Translations under genes and position numbers: made by a program | Shown here: piece after piece, positions 14,329 through 21,934 of the stretch | Numbering within the stretch: the first letter of the stretch is position 1 | Layout of the letters: every line of letters begins with the position of its first letter | NCBI GenBank assembly: GCA_902805555.1 | Contig: CADCSY010000007.1 | Span: 1-34,438, forward strand | DNA: 34,438 nt | DNA from: an uncultured Acidimicrobiales bacterium | Lineage (GTDB): Bacteria > Actinomycetota > Acidimicrobiia > Acidimicrobiales > CADCSY01 | Direction of reading: 5' to 3' | Notes under the pieces: generated by a model | What the model saw: only the letters and a program-made list of their open reading frames with translations | Told to the model about the DNA's origin: nothing | Database searches by the model: none

Positions 14329-14891
14329 GAGCCCACCGCCGCGCCCCTGGCACCCGGGCACTGCTCCTCGGCGGCGAGGGCCAACCGGTCGGACTCCTCG
14401 GTCCGGTACTCGGACGTGTGGCGCACGAGGATCCGGTCGCTCTCGTAGGTCGTGGCGGCTTCGGTGGGGAACGCGCCCTCGAGCACGACGGGGATGCCCT
14501 CCTTGAACAGCTCGGGTGGGTCGCCGCGGTGGACGACGGGCACGAAGGCGCAGTCGTAGGCGACGGTGAACTCGACGGTCTCGCCGACCTGGCGGCGGGA
14601 GCCCTCGACGACGGTGCCCTGGAGCCGGAACCGGTCGGTCCCGAGGGCCGAGCGGTCGTCGACGGCCTCGTCGGCGTTGCGGAAGTAGGTGGTCGCCGAG
14701 CCCAGCCCCTGCAGCAGCAGGAAGGCGATGGCACCGGCCACGGCTGCGATCACGAGCCCCAGCCGGAGGCGGTTGCGCTGGAAGGTGCGCCCGACGCGCG
14801 GACCACCCGCCTCGGAGAACGGCCGGATGTCGTCGTCGTCACGGTCGAGGTGGTCCCGCCCGACGTCGCCGCTGATCCCCGGCCCGCTCAC
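14325..14891 (-). CDS. ccmE: CcmE, periplasmic-type heme chaperone
   Basis: A 188-residue heme chaperone. An acidic N-terminal tail (1-35) precedes one membrane anchor (about 43-62, LGLVIAAVAGAIAFLLLQGL). The beta-barrel domain (RFRLQGTVVEGSRRQVGETVEFTV...) is of OB-fold type. The covalent heme-binding site is His158 in VRHTSEY, i.e. an HxxxY motif with Tyr162, so this is the histidine type and not the CxxxY variant. CcmE takes heme from CcmC/CcmAB and delivers it to CcmF. The GTG at 14891 overlaps the ccmD stop, and the stop overlaps the ccmF start (both GTGA). Confidence 0.94.
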   Translation of the reverse strand: MSGPGISGDVGRDHLDRDDDDIRPFSEAGGPRVGRTFQRNRLRLGLVIAAVAGAIAFLLLQGLGSATTYFRNADEAVDDRSALGTDRFRLQGTVVEGSRRQVGETVEFTVAYDCAFVPVVHRGDPPELFKEGIPVVLEGAFPTEAATTYESDRILVRHTSEYRTEESDRLALAAEEQCPGARGAAVGS

Positions 14892-15034
14892 CGTCCCGCT
14901 CCTCCGGGCACGCGGACGTCGGAGGCCGCCGACGCCCGAGCCCGCAGGACCCTGGCCCGGCGCAGGACGTGCAGGGCGTAGCCCGCGAGGACGGCCAGGG
15001 TGGACGCGTAGCCGGCGGCCACGTAGCCGTTCAC
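14888..15034 (-). CDS. ccmD: CcmD, small heme-exporter accessory protein
   Basis: A 48-residue protein with the plan of CcmD: a short outside N-terminus (VNGYVAAGYA), one membrane helix (about 10-26, STLAVLAGYALHVL) and a basic, arginine-rich cytoplasmic tail (RRARVLRARAS). CcmD links CcmC and CcmE and is needed to release holo-CcmE from the CcmABC complex. It lies exactly between ccmC and ccmE, with GTGA overlaps at both ends. Too small for most gene finders; the call rests on position, length and hydrophobic pattern. Confidence 0.85.
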   Translation of the reverse strand: MNGYVAAGYASTLAVLAGYALHVLRRARVLRARASAASDVRVPGGAGR

Positions 15035-15807
15035 GAGACCCCCTCGGCCCGCCGCTGCACGAGGGCGGCCTGCAGGTCGACGTCGGCCTCGGCGTCCTCG
15101 AGCCTTGCGACGGCCATCCGGTGCAGGGTCAGCCAGGCGTACACGAGCGTCATGGCCAGGAAGCCCACGGCCATCGCCCCGATGAAGCGCCCGTCGAGGT
15201 CGTTCTCGGGGGTGAGCTGGGCCAGGGAGCGGCCCTGGTGGAGGGTGCGCCACCACTCCACGGCGAAGTGGTTGACCGGGATGACCAGCACGGCGACGAG
15301 TGCCACGACCGCCGAGCGCCCGGCCCGCAGGTCGGGGGCGGCGGGGACCCGCCTCAGGGCGAGGTAGCCCAGGTAGATGGCGAGCATCAGGGCCGACAGG
15401 GTGAGCCGGGCGTCCCACACCCACCACACGCCCCACGTCGGACGACCCCAGATGGACCCGGTCACGAGGGTGAGGGCGGTGAACACCACGCCCACCTCGG
15501 CGGACGCGCCGGCCAGGTGGTCCCAGGTCGCGCGGCGGGTGCGGGGCCAGAGCCAGGCGGCGCTGGCGAGGGCGGTCACGCCGAAGGCGACGTAGGAGGC
15601 CCAGGCGAGGCCCGGGTGGATGGCGATGAGCCGGGAGTGGTCGCCCTGCTCGACGGTCTCGGGGAGGGCGAGCCCGAGTGCGTACGTGACGCCGAGGGCG
15701 AGGACCGCGGCCACGCCGAGGGCGAGCGTGAGCGCCCCTCCGGCCGCGGGCGGGGCGGGCTCCCGGTCCTGGCCGGCGCGCTCGTCGAACAGCTCGGTGG
15801 TGGTCAT
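15031..15807 (-). CDS. ccmC: CcmC, heme-handling membrane protein
   Basis: A 258-residue polytopic protein with about six membrane segments. The WWD domain reads GRPTWGVWWVWDARLTLSALML, flanked by the two heme-ligand histidine regions LIAIHPGLAWASY and IPVNHFAVEWWRTLHQ, all as expected. CcmC loads heme onto the histidine of CcmE. It carries a roughly 25-residue N-terminal extension (MTTTELFDERAGQDREPAPP) before the first helix, and a charged C-terminal tail. The ATG at 15807 overlaps the ccmB stop (ATGA), and the end overlaps ccmD (GTGA). Confidence 0.95.
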   Translation of the reverse strand: MTTTELFDERAGQDREPAPPAAGGALTLALGVAAVLALGVTYALGLALPETVEQGDHSRLIAIHPGLAWASYVAFGVTALASAAWLWPRTRRATWDHLAGASAEVGVVFTALTLVTGSIWGRPTWGVWWVWDARLTLSALMLAIYLGYLALRRVPAAPDLRAGRSAVVALVAVLVIPVNHFAVEWWRTLHQGRSLAQLTPENDLDGRFIGAMAVGFLAMTLVYAWLTLHRMAVARLEDAEADVDLQAALVQRRAEGVS

Positions 15808-16478
15808 CCGTCCTCCAGCAACGGGCCGAAGGCGACCACGCCGAACCCGAGGTAGAGCACGGCGAACGTGACCAGCAGGACGAGCCAGCTCCCCGCCGGG
15901 ACGCCGGCCGACGCCCCGGAGAGGGCGGTCTCGGAGACCCGGGTGGCGGCGATGAGGACGGGTGCGAGCACCGGCAGGAGGAGCAGGGGCAGGAGCGTCT
16001 CCCGCACCCGCAACCCGGCTGCGATCACACCGTAGAGGGTACCGGCGGCCGCCAGGCCTGCCGTCGCCACGAGGCCGGTCACGGCGAGCAGCCCGAGCCC
16101 CGCAGGCTCGACGCCGTAGAGGACGACGACGCCGAGGCCGAGGAGCACCTCGAGCACGAGGAGCTGGACGGCGACCGCTCCCGCCTTGCCGAGGAACACG
16201 CCGGCCGGGTCCAGCCCCGACAGCCGCAGCGCGTCGCGCGTGCCCTCGCCCGACTCGATGGCCTGGGAGCGCTGCACGGCCAGCAGGGCGGAGAACAGCA
16301 CGGCGACCCAGTACAGGCCTGCCGCCGCCCTGACCAGGACCCCCCGGTCGGGGTCGAGGGCGAAGGCGAACAGGACGAGCACGAGCACGGCGAACGGCAG
16401 CACCTGGTTGAGGGCCACCCGCGAGCGGCCCTCGATGCGCAGGTCCTTGCCGGCCACGAGGAGCGCGTCACGCCACAC
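15804..16478 (-). CDS. ccmB: CcmB, heme exporter ABC permease
   Basis: A 224-residue permease with six hydrophobic segments, partner of the ATPase CcmA. The family's N-terminal pattern is seen: WRDALLVAGKDLRIEGRSR ('KDL.iE.R') followed by the first helix FAVLVLVLFAFAL, and later the LFSALLAVQRSQAIESGEGTRDALRLSG cytoplasmic loop. The GTG at 16478 is preferred because GGAGG lies 6 bases upstream and the length then matches the family (about 220). It overlaps ccmA by 11 bases. Another GTG at 16496 would add six residues. Confidence 0.92.
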   Translation of the reverse strand: MWRDALLVAGKDLRIEGRSRVALNQVLPFAVLVLVLFAFALDPDRGVLVRAAAGLYWVAVLFSALLAVQRSQAIESGEGTRDALRLSGLDPAGVFLGKAGAVAVQLLVLEVLLGLGVVVLYGVEPAGLGLLAVTGLVATAGLAAAGTLYGVIAAGLRVRETLLPLLLLPVLAPVLIAATRVSETALSGASAGVPAGSWLVLLVTFAVLYLGFGVVAFGPLLEDG

Positions 16479-17184
16479 CGGCGACCTCCGGCTCACCGGG
16501 GAGGACGTCCACCGGGCCGGCAGGGTGCATCCGGCCGAGCGCCCCGCTGGCGGTGGCGCGACCACCGGTGATCGTCACCCGGCGGCTGGCGAGCGCTGCC
16601 GCCCGGTCGAGCTCGTGGCTGACGAGGAGGACGGTGGCGCCCCGCCGGGAGGCGCCGACGACCAGGCTGTCGACCAGGTCCCGCCCGGCGGCGTCGAGGC
16701 CGGCGTGGGGCTCGTCGAGCAGCCACAGCTCGCTGTTGCGGGCCACGAGCGCGGCCAGGGCGGTCCGGCGCCGCTGGCCGGTGGAGAGGCGCCCAACGGC
16801 GACGTCGGCCAGCCGGCCGTCGAGGCCGAGCTGGGCCAGCGCCTCGTCGGCCGCCGACTGTGGGCGGCCGGCCGCACGGGCCCAGAAGCGGAGGTTGTCG
16901 GCCACCGAGAGGTCGTCGTAGAGGCCTCCGGTCGACCCGAGCAGGGCGACCCTGGCTCGCACCCGACGCCTCGACCGGCGGAGGTCGAGGCCGAGGACCT
17001 CGGCCTCGCCCTCGTGGACGGGCACGAGGCCGGCGAGCGCCCGCAGCAGCGTGGTCTTGCCCGCGCCGTTCGGTCCCTCGACGGCCACCACCTCGCCCCG
17101 GGAGACGTCGAGGTCGAGGCCGGCCAGGGCGGGGAAGCGGCCGAGGAGGCAGACCGCGGAGCGGAGTCGGACAGCAGGGTCCAT
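16468..17184 (-). CDS. ccmA: CcmA, heme exporter ABC ATPase
   Basis: A 238-residue ATPase. Walker A is GPNGAGKT (37-44), the signature is LSTGQ (133-137), Walker B is LWLLDEP (153-159), and the switch histidine is in VSH (198-200). The DEPHAGLDAAGR D-loop region is typical of CcmA (usually DEPxxaLD). It drives release of holo-CcmE from CcmC/CcmD. It is the first gene of the ccm operon; the ATG at 17184 has GGGGAG upstream and a TACCGT box at 17201-17196. It diverges from the class E sortase gene. Confidence 0.93.
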   Translation of the reverse strand: MDPAVRLRSAVCLLGRFPALAGLDLDVSRGEVVAVEGPNGAGKTTLLRALAGLVPVHEGEAEVLGLDLRRSRRRVRARVALLGSTGGLYDDLSVADNLRFWARAAGRPQSAADEALAQLGLDGRLADVAVGRLSTGQRRRTALAALVARNSELWLLDEPHAGLDAAGRDLVDSLVVGASRRGATVLLVSHELDRAAALASRRVTITGGRATASGALGRMHPAGPVDVLPGEPEVAGVA

Positions 17185-17195
17185 GGGGCTCCCCA

Positions 17196-17201
17196 ACGGT
17201 A
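17196..17201 (-). promoter_or_regulatory. Candidate -10 box of the ccm operon
   Basis: On the minus strand TACCGT lies 11 bases before the ccmA ATG, with GGGGAG in between. It is inside a small CGGTACCG palindrome. No clear -35 box was found. Confidence 0.45.
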
Positions 17202-17276
17202 CCGGCGGCCTCCGAGGTGGGCCAAGGCGGGCCGACCGCCCGCCGTGACCGACCGTGGCGCACGTCGCGCTGGGCG

Positions 17277-17282
17277 TAGCCT
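17277..17282 (+). promoter_or_regulatory. Candidate -10 box of the sortase gene (leaderless)
   Basis: TAGCCT ends 7 bases before the ATG at 17290, with no ribosome-binding sequence between. This spacing puts the transcription start on or next to the start codon. Confidence 0.55.
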
Positions 17283-17289
17283 GGCGCCC

Positions 17290-18330
17290 ATGCCGTGGGC
17301 GAGGATCGTCGGCGGGATCGGCCGGACGCTCATCGCGACCGGCCTGCTGGTCCTGCTCTTCGTCGCCTACCAGCTCTGGGGCACGGGGCTGGCCGAGGCC
17401 AGGGCGCAGGACGACCTGCGCGCCTCCTTCGAGGCCTCGCTCGACGGCATCGACACGAGCCCCCCGCCCACGACCCCCACCACCGCCCCGCCGACCTCCT
17501 CCGGGGACCCGTCGGCGCCGACCACCGCACCCCCGACCACCCGCCCCCCCGCGCCCCAGGGGGAGGCGGTCGCCATCATCAGGATCCCCGAGATCGGCGT
17601 CGACAAGGCCGTCGTGGAGGGCGTCACCCTCGGGGACCTGAAGAAGGGGCCCGGCCACTACCCGGGGAGCCCGCTGCCCGGGCGACCCGGCAACGCCGCC
17701 ATCGCCGGCCACCGCACGACCTACGGCGCGCCCTTCGGCGGCCTGGGCGACGTCGAGGAGGGCGACGAGATCTTCGTGACCACGCGCGAGGGGGACTTCC
17801 GCTACGTCATCGACCGCATCTCGATCGTGTCCCCCAGCCAGGTCGAGGTGCTGGACGCCTCGGAGGAGGCGCGCCTCACCCTGACGACCTGCCACCCGAA
17901 GTACTCCGCCCGCCAGCGCCTCGTGGTCTCGGGGGTCCTCAGCGGCGAGCCGGTCGCAACCCCGGCGCCCGCCCCCACCGACACGGCCCCCACAGACACC
18001 GCCCCGACCGGCGCGGCCCCCACCGACACCGCCCCGACCGACACGGCCCCCACCGACACGGCACCCGACCCCGCCGGCGGGGTCGACGACGACCCCGTGG
18101 TGGAGCAGGGACCGCAGTCGATCGACGACCCCTCCCTGGCCGGGGACCCCTCGGCCCGGGGGCCCGCCGCCGGCTGGGGCGCCGCCACCGGCCTCATCGC
18201 CCTCGGCGCCTGGCTCCTCGGGGACCGCTGGCGACGGTGGCCGAGCTACGCCCTGGCCCTCCCCTTCGGGGCGGTCACCCTGTTCCTCAGCTTCGAGCAG
18301 ATCTCGCGGCTGTTCCCCTCCAACATCTGA
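17290..18330 (+). CDS. Class E sortase with C-terminal membrane extension
   Basis: A 346-residue transpeptidase. One N-terminal membrane segment (about 11-31) is followed by a Pro/Thr linker (58-89). The sortase domain (about 92-215) has His141 in AGHRTTYGAPF, the catalytic Cys201 in LTLTTCHPKYSARQRLVV, and an arginine (Arg208 or Arg210). TYGAPF and TCHPKYSA are typical of class E sortases of high-GC actinomycetes, which attach LAxTG-type proteins to the wall. Unusually, the domain is followed by six APTDT-like repeats and two further hydrophobic segments (about 284-300 and 311-333), giving a roughly 130-residue C-terminal extension. No LPxTG-like substrate gene is seen in the window. Confidence 0.9.
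   Translation: MPWARIVGGIGRTLIATGLLVLLFVAYQLWGTGLAEARAQDDLRASFEASLDGIDTSPPPTTPTTAPPTSSGDPSAPTTAPPTTRPPAPQGEAVAIIRIPEIGVDKAVVEGVTLGDLKKGPGHYPGSPLPGRPGNAAIAGHRTTYGAPFGGLGDVEEGDEIFVTTREGDFRYVIDRISIVSPSQVEVLDASEEARLTLTTCHPKYSARQRLVVSGVLSGEPVATPAPAPTDTAPTDTAPTGAAPTDTAPTDTAPTDTAPDPAGGVDDDPVVEQGPQSIDDPSLAGDPSARGPAAGWGAATGLIALGAWLLGDRWRRWPSYALALPFGAVTLFLSFEQISRLFPSNI
17971..18060 (+). repeat. Six 15-bp tandem repeats encoding APTDT
   Basis: Six in-frame 15-base units (type GCCCCCACCGACACG) encode Ala-Pro-Thr-Asp-Thr; the third unit reads APTGA. The units differ mainly in third codon positions. They lie between the sortase domain and the C-terminal membrane segments, and copy number may vary between strains. 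Confidence 0.9.
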
Positions 18331-18387
18331 TCCCGTGCCGGGGCCCGGTGCGGTTTGCGCTGCCGTCAGCCCGGGAACCGCAGACAG

Positions 18388-18660
18388 GTGTCCTACATCC
18401 TCGGGCTCATCGTCAGCGGTCTCGTCGTCGGGGCGCTCGGTCGCCTCGCCATCCCCGGCCGCAACCCGATGTCGATCGGCATGACGATCCTCGTCGGCAT
18501 CGGCGGGTCGTTCCTCGGGGGCCTGGTCGGCTACGTGCTGTTCCGTGGCAGGAGCGGCCTGATCCTCTCCGTCCTCGGAGCCGCCCTCATCGTCTGGCTG
18601 CTCGAACGGGGCAGGGCGCCCCGTCTGCACGGCAGCGGGCAGCGCTGGCCCTCGCAGTGA
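18388..18660 (+). CDS. GlsB/YeaQ/YmgE-family membrane protein
   Basis: A 90-residue very hydrophobic protein with three membrane segments. The family pattern is present: ILGLIVSGLVVGALGRLAIPGRNPMSIGMTILVGIGGSFLGGLVGY (G-A-LGRL-PGR.P then TIL.GI.G...GG), then LSVLGAALIVWLLER. The family was once called transglycosylase-associated and is often stress-induced; its function is unknown. The GTG at 18388 starts right at the first helix. The stop is followed by about 100 bases before the SDR gene. Confidence 0.85.
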   Translation: MSYILGLIVSGLVVGALGRLAIPGRNPMSIGMTILVGIGGSFLGGLVGYVLFRGRSGLILSVLGAALIVWLLERGRAPRLHGSGQRWPSQ

Positions 18661-18733
18661 TGCGCCGCTGGTCGGGCGGAGCCGCCCGGATCGTCCACGG
18701 AGCCTGACCGGCCGTCGGACGCACCTCTCGCGG

Positions 18734-18739
18734 TAGGGT
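18734..18739 (+). promoter_or_regulatory. Candidate -10 box of the SDR gene
   Basis: TAGGGT lies 26 bases before the GTG at 18766. A GGGGG stretch about 7 bases before the GTG could act as ribosome-binding site, so this transcript would have a short leader. Confidence 0.45.
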
Positions 18740-18765
18740 CCGGCACCTGGGAACGGGGGTGCAAC

Positions 18766-19566
18766 GTGGAGCTGGCCGGAGCGCGGGTCGTCGTCACCGG
18801 AGCGTCACGGGGGATCGGGGAGGGCATGGCCACGGCGTTCGCCGCTGCAGGCGCCCGCGTCGCCCTCGTCGCCCGGTCGGAGGGACCGCTGCGTGCCCTG
18901 GCCGAGCGACTGGGCGGGACCGCGCACCCCGCCGACCTCTGCGACCCCGCCGGCCGCCGCGGCCTGATGGCAGAGATCGAGCGAGCGGACGGGCCGGTCG
19001 ACGTGCTCGTGAACAACGCCGGCATGGAGGTGGCTGCACCCATCGACCGCCAGCGGGCCGAGGACGTCTCGGACGTGTTCCAGCTCAACCTCGTGGCGCC
19101 GGTCGAGCTCACCCGCCAGGTCCTCCCGGGGATGATCGACCGGCGGCGCGGCCACGTGGTCAACATCTCGTCCCAGGCGGGGGCGGTGGCGTTCCCCGGC
19201 ATGTCGACCTACGCCTCGTCGAAGTCGGGCCTGTCGACCTTCACGAGGGGCTTGGCCATCGACCTGCACGGGACGGGCGTCGACACCACCATCGTCGAGA
19301 TCGGCACGGTGCGCACCGACATGCTGGCCCGGCTCGACGAGCCGGGGGCCTACGGGCCGACCGCTGCGTCGTTCAACCGCACCTACGCCCTGCGCGTCCA
19401 GCGCAAGCTCACGGTCGAGGAGGTGGCGACCGCCGTCGTGGCGGCGGTGGCCACGGGGGCCACCGCCGTCCGGTTGCCCCGACGGGCGATGGCGTTCTCA
19501 CTGCTCCACGCGGCACCGCAGCGCCTGGCGGCCGGCCTGCTGATCGGCGTCCCGAAGCGGGACTGA
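18766..19566 (+). CDS. Short-chain dehydrogenase/reductase (SDR)
   Basis: A 266-residue classical SDR oxidoreductase using NAD(P)(H). The cofactor motif is VVVTGASRGIGEG (about 8-20), the structural NNAG motif is LVNNAGME (about 83-90), and the active site has serine in NISSQAG and the YxxxK pair in STYASSKSG (about 148-156). The PG-like region IVEIGTVRTDMLARL follows. A C-terminal helical tail (LLHAAPQRLAAGLLIGVP) may touch the membrane or form the dimer face. Substrate unknown; similar proteins act on hydroxyacyl or sterol-like compounds. Confidence 0.93.
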   Translation: MELAGARVVVTGASRGIGEGMATAFAAAGARVALVARSEGPLRALAERLGGTAHPADLCDPAGRRGLMAEIERADGPVDVLVNNAGMEVAAPIDRQRAEDVSDVFQLNLVAPVELTRQVLPGMIDRRRGHVVNISSQAGAVAFPGMSTYASSKSGLSTFTRGLAIDLHGTGVDTTIVEIGTVRTDMLARLDEPGAYGPTAASFNRTYALRVQRKLTVEEVATAVVAAVATGATAVRLPRRAMAFSLLHAAPQRLAAGLLIGVPKRD

Positions 19567-19752
19567 CCTCCCCCGGCGGCTCCGGCTTGCGGACGGCGCC
19601 AGCCGTGCCACGCCCGTGCGCCGCCCGCCGGCCAGCCGGCCCCCGTCCGGCGCGACGGACGGCACGTGATCGACCCCCGCCACCGCCTCCGCTCCCGGCG
19701 CGGGTTGCGCCCGGGCACGCTCCGGTGCCGCGACCACTCGCGTCCACGACGG

Positions 19753-19758
19753 TACGGT
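19753..19758 (+). promoter_or_regulatory. Candidate -10 box of the DUF5317 gene (leaderless)
   Basis: TACGGT ends 7 bases before the GTG at 19766, with no ribosome-binding sequence between. The 186 bases between the SDR stop and this box show no further gene that I can support. Confidence 0.55.
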
Positions 19759-19765
19759 CGCGTCG

Positions 19766-20365
19766 GTGGGCGTCGCCGCCGTCGCCATCGGCCTCGGGCT
19801 GCTCGCCGGCCTGGTTCGGGGAGGCCGGCGGGGCCTGGTCACCGCCCCGGCCCTGCGACTCCTGCCCGTCCTGGTCGTCGGCGTGGTGCTCCAGTGGGTG
19901 CCGGAGCTGCTGGCCGTCGAAGGGGCGCCCACCTCCACCGCCTTCGCCCTGTCGTCCCTCTGCCTGGCGGGCTTCGGGCTCGCCAACGTCCGGCTGCCAG
20001 GCATGCCGATCGTGCTCCTCGGCCTTCTGCTCAACATCGCCGTGATCCTCCCCAACGGGGGGATGCCGGTCCGGACGGCGGCGGTGGTCGACGCCGGGAT
20101 CGTCGAGTCGGAGGAGGCGGCCGGGATCGACGTGGGGTCGAGGCGCCACCTCGAGCGGGACGACGACGTCCTCGTCCCCCTGGGCGACGTGATCCCGCTC
20201 GCACCGCTGCGGGAGGTCGTCTCCCTCGGCGACCTCGTCCTCGCCGCGGGGCTCGGCACCGTCGTGTTCCGCCTGCTGCGGCCCCGGGCCGACGCCGCCC
20301 GGGAGGCGACCGACCGGGCGACGGGGGGCCGCAGGGTGGACGGGCCGGTCAGGCGCAGGCCGTGA
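19766..20365 (+). CDS. DUF5317 membrane protein
   Basis: A 199-residue membrane protein of the DUF5317 family. It has about four to five hydrophobic segments (3-17, 31-49, 58-73, 78-94 and about 152-169). The family's conserved loop is NGGMPV at 97-102, followed by a soluble stretch with RRH (126-128), LVPLGDVIPL (136-145) and VVSLGDLVL (151-159). The function is unknown; the family occurs in Acidimicrobiia, Thermoleophilia and related groups. The GTG follows TACGGT by 7 bases. The C-terminus is arginine-rich. The glycosyltransferase frame begins right after its stop. Confidence 0.85.
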   Translation: MGVAAVAIGLGLLAGLVRGGRRGLVTAPALRLLPVLVVGVVLQWVPELLAVEGAPTSTAFALSSLCLAGFGLANVRLPGMPIVLLGLLLNIAVILPNGGMPVRTAAVVDAGIVESEEAAGIDVGSRRHLERDDDVLVPLGDVIPLAPLREVVSLGDLVLAAGLGTVVFRLLRPRADAAREATDRATGGRRVDGPVRRRP

Positions 20366-20482
20366 CCGGCGGGCACGGGACCGGAGACGTGCACGCTGCC
20401 GCGGCCGACAGCCGGCCCGAGCGGCACTAGGGCCATCGCCCGCATCACCCTGCTGAGCTTCCGCCTGGGCGGGACCGACGGT

Positions 20483-21478
20483 GTGTCGGTCGTCGCCGCG
20501 AGCTGGGCGAGGCTGCTCTCCTCCGCCGGCCATGCGGTCACCACCGTGGCCGGGGCCGGGCAGGCCGACCGCCTCGTGCCCGCCCTGGCCTGGTCGCCCG
20601 ACGACGGGCCCGACGCAACACCCCCGCCCGACCCCGACGAGGTCGCCGCCGCCCTCCAGGACGCCGACCTGGTCGTGGTCGAGAACCTCTGCTCCCTGCC
20701 GCTCAACCCGCGCGCCAGCGCCGTCGTGGCCGCCGTGCTGCGAGGCCGCCCCGCGCTGCTCCACCACTACGACCTCCCGTGGCAGCGGGAGCGCTTCGCC
20801 GGGGTGACCGGCTGGCCACCGGACGACCCCGGGTGGGCCCACGTCACCATCAACGACCTCAGCCGGGAGGAGCTCGCCCGGCGGGGGGTGGCAGCCAGCA
20901 CGATCAGGTGCGGCATCGACGTCCACGCCCGACCGGGAGACCGGGCGGCCACACGTCGGGCCCTCGGCCTCGACGAAGGCGACCGGTTGGTGCTGCACCC
21001 GGTCCGGGCCATCCCCCGCAAGGACGTCCCCGCCGCCGTCGCGCTGGCCGAGGCCCTGGGGGGCACGTACTGGCTCACGGGACCGGCCGAGGAGGGGTAC
21101 GGCCCTACGCTCGCCGACGTGCTCGCCGACGCCGACTGCCCGACGATCCACCGTCCGGCACCGTCGATCGCCGACGCCTACGCAGCCTGCGACGCGGTCC
21201 TGCTGCCGTCGCGGTGGGAGGGCTTCGGCAACCCGGTCGCCGAGGCCGCGGTGCACCGCCGGCCCATCGCCGTCGGCCGCTACCCGGCCGCCCTCGAGCT
21301 CCGGGAGCTCGGCTTCCGGTGGTTCCCCCCGGACGATCCCGGCCCGCTCGCGACCTTCCTCGAGGCGCCTGACGAGGACCTCCACGACGTCAACCAGGCG
21401 CTCGTGCGGACCCACCTCTCGCTCGAGCAGGTCGGGGCCGAGCTGACGACCTTGCTCCACGATCGGTGGGGGCTGTGA
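20483..21478 (+). CDS. Glycosyltransferase family 4-like protein; true start probably upstream
   Basis: From the first canonical start (GTG 20483) the product has 331 residues. The GT-B C-terminal domain is clear: LVLHPVRAIPRKDV with Arg164 and Lys170 at the donor site, and the E-x7-E motif in RWEGFGNPVAEAAV (Glu226, Glu234). The N-terminal fold is cut at GTG 20483: the same open frame upstream encodes ITLLSFRLGGTDG, the expected first beta strand and glycine loop of a GT4 enzyme. From the DUF5317 stop to 20483 the frame has no ATG, GTG or TTG; ATC at 20435 (giving x-ARITLLSF) or a CTG would be needed. It transfers a sugar from an activated donor; acceptor unknown. Confidence 0.85.
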   Translation: MSVVAASWARLLSSAGHAVTTVAGAGQADRLVPALAWSPDDGPDATPPPDPDEVAAALQDADLVVVENLCSLPLNPRASAVVAAVLRGRPALLHHYDLPWQRERFAGVTGWPPDDPGWAHVTINDLSREELARRGVAASTIRCGIDVHARPGDRAATRRALGLDEGDRLVLHPVRAIPRKDVPAAVALAEALGGTYWLTGPAEEGYGPTLADVLADADCPTIHRPAPSIADAYAACDAVLLPSRWEGFGNPVAEAAVHRRPIAVGRYPAALELRELGFRWFPPDDPGPLATFLEAPDEDLHDVNQALVRTHLSLEQVGAELTTLLHDRWGL

Positions 21479-21566
21479 GGCTCGGTGAGCGGCCGCGAGC
21501 CACCTCCGAGCCGCTCGGCGCGCGACCGGACGCGGTGGTCCCGGACGTGACGGCCGGTTCCGCTCG

Positions 21567-21854
21567 GTGGCCGGCGTGAGGGGCGGCGACCGAGCGGGGG
21601 CCGCCTCCGACCCGGTCCGAGCCCAGCGGGCCAAGGTGGCTCGGGGCGTCGCCGCCGCCAGCCGGGTCGGCTACGCCCTCTTCGGCCTGGCCATCGTGCT
21701 CTTCGTCGTCGGCTTCGCCACCACGTTCAGCGGGGCGATCGCCTCCGCCACCATCGCCTGCCTGGTTGCCGGGTGCGTGGTGCTGGCGCCGGCCATCATC
21801 CTCGGCTACGCGGTGAAGTCGGCGGAGCGCCACGACCGCGAGCTCGGCCTCTAG
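21567..21854 (+). CDS. Small membrane protein, unknown
   Basis: A 95-residue protein with a basic N-terminus (1-30) and two membrane segments (about 35-54, YALFGLAIVLFVVGFATTF; and 56-80, GAIASATIACLVAGCVVLAPAIIL), ending in a charged tail (YAVKSAERHDREL). No family is recognised with certainty; similar small two-helix proteins are common next to housekeeping genes in actinomycetes. The GTG at 21567 and a second GTG at 21576 are both possible starts. No clear ribosome-binding site. Confidence 0.65.
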   Translation: MAGVRGGDRAGAASDPVRAQRAKVARGVAAASRVGYALFGLAIVLFVVGFATTFSGAIASATIACLVAGCVVLAPAIILGYAVKSAERHDRELGL

Positions 21855-21934
21855 CGGCGACGCCGTCTGGCGCAGGGCGGCCCCCGGTGCCAGCATGCCG
21901 CTGACACGTCCATCACGCAGGGGGAAGTCCCACC

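Noticed and set aside
11917..14448. An 843-codon open frame on the plus strand opposite ccmF and its neighbours
   Set aside because: It is a shadow of high-GC codon bias. It runs antisense to clearly conserved Ccm genes and its translation is low-complexity, rich in Gly, Arg, His and Asp.
17971..18060. Short CRISPR-like or minisatellite array
   Set aside because: The units are 15 bases, contiguous, in frame and encode APTDT, so they are a protein-coding tandem repeat. No cas genes are present.
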